Assembly: GCA_946186915.1 (NCBI GenBank)
Contig: CAMHOY010000003.1
Coordinates: 1-64,000 of the forward strand
Source: an uncultured Bacteroidales bacterium
GTDB taxonomy: Bacteria; Bacteroidota; Bacteroidia; Bacteroidales; Paludibacteraceae
DNA: 64,000 nucleotides
Reading direction: 5' to 3'
Shown: positions 58,856 to 64,000 of the stretch, piece after piece
Layout: every line of letters begins with the position of its first letter
How positions within the stretch are numbered: position 1 is the stretch's first letter
Translations under genes and position numbers: made by a program
Notes under the pieces: model-generated
The model's input: the letters and a program-made list of their open reading frames with translations, nothing else
Databases searched by the model: none
Told to the model about the DNA's origin: nothing

Positions 58856-58883
58856 GATACCCAATGTACACAAAGGTTACACC
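58856..58883 (-). promoter_or_regulatory. Candidate autoregulatory ECF promoter before the sigma gene
   Basis: Minus strand GGTGTAACC (58883-58875), 14-bp spacer, GTATC (58860-58856), matching the site before DUF6249 in both boxes. TAAC-type -35 elements are typical of ECF sigma factors. The ATG follows 14 nt after the -10 box. Confidence 0.6.
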
Positions 58884-58906
58884 CTGTGGGTATTTTTTTT
58901 CTTCAA

Positions 58907-60130
58907 TTAATCAAAGAGTGTAGGATTGTGTTCGAAGATTTTGTAGCCCACTTCGCAGTTGATACATTCGTGATGTTGGCAGTAGTTCTGGTACAGGTGC
59001 AAAAGGGCTTGGGTGTCGGCTGCGGAAGTGACTTGCTGCCCTAAGATCCTCCATTGGCGAATGATGGTGTTGTTTTCCGGTGCGATGCGCTCCATAAGCG
59101 CCATAGCATGTTCCGCCTGAGCGGTGTCGTTGCGCCGTAAAGCATACGCGTATTTATACGGTAGCACCGTGTTAATCAACAGGATGTCGATACTACTCCT
59201 TCCCATATGCTCTACTTCGAAAAGCGCAACGAGCGCCTTTAGATCATCCGTGTCAAGAATCTTACTTAGCAGCGCTTCCGACTGATATAGCAGTTGTGCA
59301 AACTGACGGATACGCAGTTCTGGACTGTTCTGCGGCCGCAGACGGGCATTCTTCCATACACTGGCATCAAGGGGCGTAAGACCGAACTTTGTTCGTAGAA
59401 AATCATACTCCTTCGCCATCGCCTCGTCCTCTCCGATCAGTCCAGCCTGACCCATCAGCAACGCCGTCAGTTGGAAGAGGTTGTTGCGGTGTTTCTGCAG
59501 ATACGCCAGCGGCGTGTTGATAGCCAGTTCTTCGAAAGGTACACTGTTCGTGTGAAAACCGAAATTGCGCGCGAGCGAGATATATAGCGCGTGTTCCCAA
59601 CTGCCCTTGGTGATAGTCAGCAGGCGTTCTATCGATGCACGTTTGCACTCGAAACGCTTGCGTAGAAGGGTTTTCTTCCATCCTTCCGTCAGTAAGGCCG
59701 GCTCGCGCAATAACTGCTCCGCGCACCCGATACGTGCCTGTGCGCTGTCCATCTTTTGGGCGGCTTGGAAGAGTTCCGTCAGGTAGTCTTTGTTACTCGG
59801 GTATTGTAACTCGCATTGCGGGATGAGTTCGCCGCGGGAGTTATAGATGGGTTTGTCGGCAGTACGCACTACATGCAGAATAACGGTGTCGTAGGCTTTG
59901 TCCAGATGATGCTTATGGCGCAGCCAATCGGACGAACAGACATGTATCTCGATATTGCCCACCCATTCCCGTCCGTCGATGCGGATACGCGCATGGCTGT
60001 AGTCCGGTCCCGCATCGCGGTTATGTTCGCCTACGGATAGAATCTCTACCCGTCTGCCATCGGTGGTCTGTTGTGCAAAACCCGCCCACAGGCAATGTTC
60101 CCATATATAATGCAGTAAAATCTCCGGCAT
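58907..60130 (-). CDS. DUF2851 family protein
   Basis: A 407-residue protein typical of Bacteroidota: ILLHYIWEHCLWAGFAQQT, VEILSVGEHNRDAGPDYSHA, VGNIEIHVCSSDWLRHKHH, and a second half of helices ending CINCEVGYKIFEHNPTLFD. The GNIEIHV/DAGPDY features hint at a nuclease-like core (PD-(D/E)XK style), which is inference only; no activity is known. Ends 64 nt from the ECF sigma start. The upstream region holds a 7-bp array and a possible long leader. Confidence 0.85.
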   Translation of the reverse strand: MPEILLHYIWEHCLWAGFAQQTTDGRRVEILSVGEHNRDAGPDYSHARIRIDGREWVGNIEIHVCSSDWLRHKHHLDKAYDTVILHVVRTADKPIYNSRGELIPQCELQYPSNKDYLTELFQAAQKMDSAQARIGCAEQLLREPALLTEGWKKTLLRKRFECKRASIERLLTITKGSWEHALYISLARNFGFHTNSVPFEELAINTPLAYLQKHRNNLFQLTALLMGQAGLIGEDEAMAKEYDFLRTKFGLTPLDASVWKNARLRPQNSPELRIRQFAQLLYQSEALLSKILDTDDLKALVALFEVEHMGRSSIDILLINTVLPYKYAYALRRNDTAQAEHAMALMERIAPENNTIIRQWRILGQQVTSAADTQALLHLYQNYCQHHECINCEVGYKIFEHNPTLFD

Positions 60131-60137
60131 TCGTTCA

Positions 60138-60165
60138 TTCTAATTTCTAATATCTAATTTTTAAT
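60138..60165. repeat. Four 7-bp TTCTAAT units before the DUF2851 gene
   Basis: TTCTAAT, TTCTAAT, ATCTAAT, TTTTAAT, ending 8 nt upstream of the start codon side (7 nt from ATG). Resembles the TTTTTAA array at 44980-45007. Confidence 0.8.
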
Positions 60166-60445
60166 TTCTCTCCCTCTCGTCAATGTCCCTACATGCCGCA
60201 TGGATTTTTTGACATTTTTTGTGAGCGAAGCGTATTTTTGTAAGGCGGACGGACGGCTATCAAGCCGGACAAAATGATTAGCGGGTATTGGGCGCTGGGA
60301 GCTTGCTCACGAGCGACTAATAGACGATAAACATTAGACCGCAAGGTCGTACCGCCGCGTTTTTGATTTAATACTCTTTTTTATATGTTTTTGCGCGTCT
60401 GCGTGTTTTGTATTTTTTTTCTTACAAAAATAACCCTCTAACCCT
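60166..60445. other. Intergenic region with mini-hairpins, no gene
   Basis: 280 bp without a protein. Small hairpins: CGGCT-ATCA-AGCCG (60254-60267), GAGC-TT-GCTC (60299-60308), GACC-GCAA-GGTC (60337-60348). On the plus strand a promoter-like pair TTTG (60208-60211), 21 bp, TATTTTTG (60233-60240) has no gene downstream; on the minus strand a promoter is at 60425-60454. Could be a long structured leader of the DUF2851 gene or a small RNA. Confidence 0.5.
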
Positions 60446-60454
60446 CTATTCCAA
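60425..60454 (-). promoter_or_regulatory. Possible promoter for the DUF2851 gene
   Basis: Minus strand TTG (60454-60452), 19-bp spacer, TATTTTTG (60432-60425). The leader to the ATG at 60130 would be nearly 290 nt. T-rich context makes chance matches easy. Confidence 0.4.
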
Positions 60455-61699
60455 GGTTACGATGGGGGCGTCCTCGGCGGACTCTTCGCGGGTGACGTTG
60501 ACGCGAGCACGCAGTTCTTTCTGCTCCCGGCTCACGCCCATCAGGATGCCGAAATAGACAGACGTGATGAGCACAGACGTGCCGCCTCTCGAGATGAGCG
60601 GCAAGGGCTGACCCGTAACGGGTCCCAGGCCTACCGCCACCAGCATAGATATCAACGCCTGGCACGTGATCATCAGCGCCAAGCCCATCGTCATCAGCAT
60701 CGCCGGCATGTCGCTATAACGGCTGGATATATTACAAGCCCGGAAGAGAATAGCTAAGTACAAGAAGATGACAAAACCCGCCCCCAAGACACCCGACTCC
60801 TCCACGATGATGGCGAAGATATAATCGGCGAAAGCAAGCGGCAGGTAGTCGCGCTCCTTACTGTTACCCGGCAAGACACCTAGCGGCGAAGCACCACCGC
60901 GCGCGATGGCCACCGACGCATACACCTCCTGGATGTTCTCATCGGTGAGCACGTATTTCTCATCTCTGACTTCTGACGTCTGATCTCCTATATCCAGATG
61001 CCGGTCGATACGGCTGACCCAGGTGGTAGCGCGCTTGAACGGACCGTGCATCGGACGGTTGGGCCGGACAAAACCGAACTCGACAATGGCATAACCCAGG
61101 CACAACACCACCGCGGCAATCCCCACCACCGACAGCGTATATTTCCACTGGATACGCGCGAGAACCCATAGACAGAAGATAATCAGACCGATCAAAACCG
61201 CCGTAGAGAGGTTCGACACCATGATGGGCAGCATCACCAACGCCGCGATAATCAAGGTGCGGTAGAAATACTTCCGCTTGTCCGACTCCGTCTTGATACG
61301 AGCCAACTGATCCGCTACGACGATGATCAGACTCAGCTTCGCTAACTCCGAAGGCTGGAACGTGATGCCGGCGATGCGTACCCACCGCGCCGCACCGTTG
61401 ATAGTCACAACAAGCGGATTGCCCGGGATCATCGTCGAATAGACGAGCAGCGTACTGATACCCAGCAAAGCATAACCGCCGAAACGCACCCAGTAAGAGG
61501 GGATATACTGGATACCGAACGCCGCAATCACACCCAGGACGATGAAGAACATCTGCTGACCGATCGGACCGAGAGCGGAGTGATGCGAATAGACAAGAGT
61601 GCTCGACGCAGAGAAAAGGGCGATGATCGCCACCGCGATAAGCAGGGCGAAAAGCCACCAGTACGTGCGGTCGATATTTTGCAAATCAGGCTTTTTCAT
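60446..61699 (-). CDS. ftsW: Peptidoglycan polymerase FtsW
   Basis: A 417-residue SEDS protein with ten predicted helices. WWLFALLIAVAIIALFSASS opens; GAARWVRIAGITFQPSELAK is the highly conserved loop; the C-terminal QPLPLISRGGTSVLITS holds the conserved GG segment, here with Arg where Tyr is usual. Polymerises glycan strands at the septum with a class b PBP. Residues about 239-247 (DQTSEVRDE) are an addition from three 7-bp units (60965-60985), of the same family as in murG. Overlaps murD by ATGA. Confidence 0.94.
   Translation of the reverse strand: MKKPDLQNIDRTYWWLFALLIAVAIIALFSASSTLVYSHHSALGPIGQQMFFIVLGVIAAFGIQYIPSYWVRFGGYALLGISTLLVYSTMIPGNPLVVTINGAARWVRIAGITFQPSELAKLSLIIVVADQLARIKTESDKRKYFYRTLIIAALVMLPIMVSNLSTAVLIGLIIFCLWVLARIQWKYTLSVVGIAAVVLCLGYAIVEFGFVRPNRPMHGPFKRATTWVSRIDRHLDIGDQTSEVRDEKYVLTDENIQEVYASVAIARGGASPLGVLPGNSKERDYLPLAFADYIFAIIVEESGVLGAGFVIFLYLAILFRACNISSRYSDMPAMLMTMGLALMITCQALISMLVAVGLGPVTGQPLPLISRGGTSVLITSVYFGILMGVSREQKELRARVNVTREESAEDAPIVTLE
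60965..60985. repeat. Three 7-bp TCTGAYN units inside ftsW
   Basis: TCTGACT, TCTGACG, TCTGATC followed by TCC. 21 bp, read as seven residues (DQTSEVR) in the loop before helix 7. Identical in style and ending to the murG array. Confidence 0.85.
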
Positions 61700-62979
61700 A
61701 ATGCTCTAACCGCTGCCATGAATTGTTCTCCTCTGTCTTCGTACGATTTGAATAAATCAAAGCTTGCACAACATGGACTTAATAAAACTGTATCTCCTTC
61801 TTTGGCGGCGTTATAGGCTCCGTTAATGGCGTCGTGCAAATTATTCGTATCGATGATATTGAGACCGAACCGGTCGAAGTGTTCGTGCAGTTTCTCGTTA
61901 TGGAGGCCCATGAAGACCAGCGTGTGACATTTCTTGAGGACGAGATCGTCTATCTCGGAGTAGTCATTGCCTTTGTCCTTGCCTCCGAGGATGAGGACGG
62001 TAGGCGTGGTCATGGACTCGAGGGCGTACCAGCAGGAGTTGACATTGGTCGCCTTGGAGTCGTTGATGAATCGTACGCCTCTGACCGTTGCTACATACTG
62101 AAGACGGTGCTCCACACCTTGGAAGGTCTTCAGTGCTTCGCGTATGACCTCTTTCTTGATACCCACCACGTTCGCCGCTATCGTCGCCGCCATGGAGTTG
62201 AGGACATTATGCCGGCCCTTGAGCGCCAACTCGTCTTCGCCCACCGGCAGCGGGTTAGGACACGAGAAACCGTAGGGATAGAGGGTGGCACCGAGTTGCA
62301 GTTTTTTCATCTCCCTGTCGATGACCGGGTCCTCCGCCCAGTAGATGAAGGCATCGTCCGATGTCTGGTTGCGCGTGATACGGAACTTGGCATCGACGTA
62401 GTTCTGGAACTTGAAATCATAGCGGTCGAGATGATCGGGGGTGATGTTCAGCAAGATGGCGATGTCCGCCTTGAAGTCGTACATGTTGTCGAGTTGGAAC
62501 GAACTCAGTTCGATGACGTAATAGTCATGGTCCTCCCGTGCCACCTGCAAGGCGAGCGAGTTGCCTATGTTCCCCGCGAGCCCGACATTGAGTCCGGCAT
62601 TGCGGAGAATATAATAGATGAGGGAGGTGGTGGTCGTCTTACCGTTGGAACCGGTGATACAGATCATCTTCGCGTTCGTATAACGGGCTGCGAACTCGAT
62701 CTCGGAGATGATAGGTGTCCCTTGCGCTTGCAGTTTTTGAATCAGCGGCGCGGTCAATGGGATACCCGGAGACTTGACGACTTCGTCGGCATTGAGTATC
62801 AACTCCTCGCTATGCTTTCCGTCCTCCCATTGCACACCGTTCTGATCCAACAGCGCGCGATACGGTTCACTGATCGTCCCGCAATCACTCACGAACACGT
62901 CAAAACCTTTCTCCTTCGCCAGAATAGCAGCTCCGCTACCACTCTCGCCAGCTCCTAAAACAACTATTCGCTTATTCAT
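61696..62979 (-). CDS. murD: UDP-MurNAc-L-Ala:D-Glu ligase MurD
   Basis: A 427-residue Mur ligase: Rossmann N-terminal domain (VVLGAGESGSGAAILAKEKG), ATP-binding ITGSNGKTTTTSLIYYIL, the central domain with NITPDHLDRYDF, HNVLNSMAATIA, and FINDSKATNVNSCWYAL in the C-terminal domain. Adds D-glutamate to UDP-MurNAc-L-alanine in the cytoplasm. Between mraY (63 bp away) and ftsW (ATGA overlap), the standard dcw order. Confidence 0.95.
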   Translation of the reverse strand: MNKRIVVLGAGESGSGAAILAKEKGFDVFVSDCGTISEPYRALLDQNGVQWEDGKHSEELILNADEVVKSPGIPLTAPLIQKLQAQGTPIISEIEFAARYTNAKMICITGSNGKTTTTSLIYYILRNAGLNVGLAGNIGNSLALQVAREDHDYYVIELSSFQLDNMYDFKADIAILLNITPDHLDRYDFKFQNYVDAKFRITRNQTSDDAFIYWAEDPVIDREMKKLQLGATLYPYGFSCPNPLPVGEDELALKGRHNVLNSMAATIAANVVGIKKEVIREALKTFQGVEHRLQYVATVRGVRFINDSKATNVNSCWYALESMTTPTVLILGGKDKGNDYSEIDDLVLKKCHTLVFMGLHNEKLHEHFDRFGLNIIDTNNLHDAINGAYNAAKEGDTVLLSPCCASFDLFKSYEDRGEQFMAAVRAL

Positions 62980-63042
62980 TTTTGTCTTTTGTCTTTTAGT
63001 GAAACGGTCTTTATTCTTTTAGCAGGCTTTGCCTGTGGTCGT

Positions 63043-64000
63043 TTATCTTATCTTCAGTGTCAGGATGGTGATGGCGGCTAAGATGAGGGTGACGATGCAG
63101 AAACGCAGGACGATCTTCTGCTCGTGATGGAGGTTCTTATACCCCTTGAAGAGGATCGTACAGGTCGGGTCGTTCTTCAGCACTTGCTCCACCGACGTGC
63201 GGTAATGGTCATGTAGCGGCGTCCTCTTCCACACGCGCACGTGCTTGCCCCGCGACTTGTAGAACTTATACACCCGCGTCTGGATGATGACGGACAGGCT
63301 CTCCATGAGGAAAATGCCGCAGAGCAGCGGCACCAGTAGCTCCTTGTGTATGACCATGGCGCAGACACCGATGATACCGCCTACGGTGAGGCTGCCCGTG
63401 TCGCCGAGGAAGACCTGCGCCGGAAAACCGTTGAACCACAGGTAGCCGACGAGCGCACCGACGAACGAAGCCAGGAAAACCACCAACTCTTCACTGCCCG
63501 GAATATACATCACATCGAAATACTCCGCCCACACGACACTGCCGGAAGTGTAGGCGAGGATGAGCAAGGCGATGCCGATGATCGCCGAGTTACCGGCACA
63601 CATACCGTCCATGCCGTCATTCAGATTGGCACCGTTACTTACTGCCGCTACTACAAAAACCGTCAAGAACACAAAGAAAATCCACCCGAACCGGTACTTG
63701 TTGTTCTCGCCGGTCCAACTGAACAGATCCGCATAATTGAAGTTATGGTGCTTCACGAACGGAATAGTCGTTTGCGTGGATTTGATCTCCGGCGTCTTCT
63801 CTACCACGACAACGTTGTTCTCTATATGACTGCTGACCACCTCGTTCATGCTCACGGCGGGACAGAAACGCAGGGTGAGTCCGACGATGAGTCCAAGCGT
63901 CACCTGTCCGGCAATCTTCACCCATCCGTTGAGGCCGTCTTTGTTCTTGCGGAAGGTCTTGATATAGTCATCGGCAAAACCCAACAGTCCCATAAGCAAG
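63043..64000 (-). CDS. mraY: Phospho-MurNAc-pentapeptide transferase MraY (5' end beyond window)
   Basis: C-terminal about 319 residues of MraY; the frame is open to the window edge, so the beginning is missing. Features: GLLGFADDYIK (catalytic Asp pair), NGANLNDGMDGMCAGNSAI, VFLGDTGSLTVGGIIG, and RTPLHDHYR as counterpart of the histidine motif. An extra loop (VSSHIENNVVVVEKTPEIKS onward) is typical of the Bacteroidota form. Makes lipid I at the inner membrane. The gap to murD contains TTTTGTC heptamers (62981-63000) and a CAGGC-TTT-GCCTG hairpin (63023-63035). Confidence 0.94.
   Translation of the reverse strand, partial: LLMGLLGFADDYIKTFRKNKDGLNGWVKIAGQVTLGLIVGLTLRFCPAVSMNEVVSSHIENNVVVVEKTPEIKSTQTTIPFVKHHNFNYADLFSWTGENNKYRFGWIFFVFLTVFVVAAVSNGANLNDGMDGMCAGNSAIIGIALLILAYTSGSVVWAEYFDVMYIPGSEELVVFLASFVGALVGYLWFNGFPAQVFLGDTGSLTVGGIIGVCAMVIHKELLVPLLCGIFLMESLSVIIQTRVYKFYKSRGKHVRVWKRTPLHDHYRTSVEQVLKNDPTCTILFKGYKNLHHEQKIVLRFCIVTLILAAITILTLKIR

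Noticed and set aside
60337..60348. tRNA or known structured RNA
   Set aside because: Only isolated 4-5-bp hairpins; no cloverleaf, SRP or RNase P signature.
61834..62958. 374-codon plus-strand frame opposite murD
   Set aside because: Shadow of MurD, which is unambiguous.

Overview
The window looks like a chromosomal segment of a Bacteroidales (Bacteroidota) bacterium. Several things point there: SprA/Sov of the type IX secretion system, a GldG-type ABC accessory protein, families largely confined to Bacteroidota (DUF5683, DUF2851, DUF4861, DUF6249, PG0541-type PII-like protein, GGGtGRT protein), and promoters of the Bacteroidetes type (-33 TTG/TTTG, about 20 bp, -7 TAnnTTTG). No rRNA, tRNA, CRISPR array, insertion sequence or prophage was recognised. 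Both edges cut genes: a GGGtGRT-family gene at base 1 and mraY at base 64000.

Layout. 1-5.5 kb (minus): an IscU/NifU-like scaffold with a GGGtGRT protein, then a run of sigma-54 response regulator, recF, a GHL10-type glycosidase and a Nudix hydrolase. 5.8-8.1 kb: a secreted protein of five repeated domains with its own promoter and terminator. 8.2-14.8 kb: TetR regulator, TolC, membrane fusion lipoprotein, RND pump and a PII-like protein. 14.8-23.6 kb (minus): ruvA, sprA and a NadR-like kinase. 23.7-34.1 kb (plus): thiL, ispD-like, then a surface glycan locus (sugar-phosphate isomerase, HAD phosphatase, nonulosonate synthase, CMP-transferase, glycosyltransferases, UDP-galactopyranose mutase). 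34.1-54.4 kb (minus): an unbroken 20-kb co-directional run from murG to a YfhO-type protein, holding periplasmic chaperone, gldG, a kduI/kduD uronate module, parAB and a MltD-like transglycosylase. 54.6-60.1 kb: an EamA transporter, a TonB-domain protein with a membrane TPR-HTH regulator, an ECF sigma/anti-sigma/DUF6249 unit and DUF2851. 60.4-64 kb (minus): ftsW, murD and mraY.

The most unusual signal is not a gene. Short degenerate tandem arrays with fixed unit lengths of 7, 8 or 11 bp (3-9 units) sit at gene junctions, often filling the gap exactly and supplying the stop codon, and also lie in frame inside core genes (recF, ispD, kdsD, murG, ftsW, gldG, a parvulin, a DHH phosphoesterase, yfhO, eamA). 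Several sequence families recur at distant sites. A second class of GC-rich element with a CCCTTYAGGG-like core lies inside recF, murG and eamA. Other leads: sprA has an intact signal-peptide frame but no ATG, GTG or TTG to start it; the ECF sigma unit has two near-identical candidate promoters (GGTGTAACC, 14 bp, GTATC); and the nonulosonate locus lacks NeuC and has a synthase without its usual C-terminal domain.
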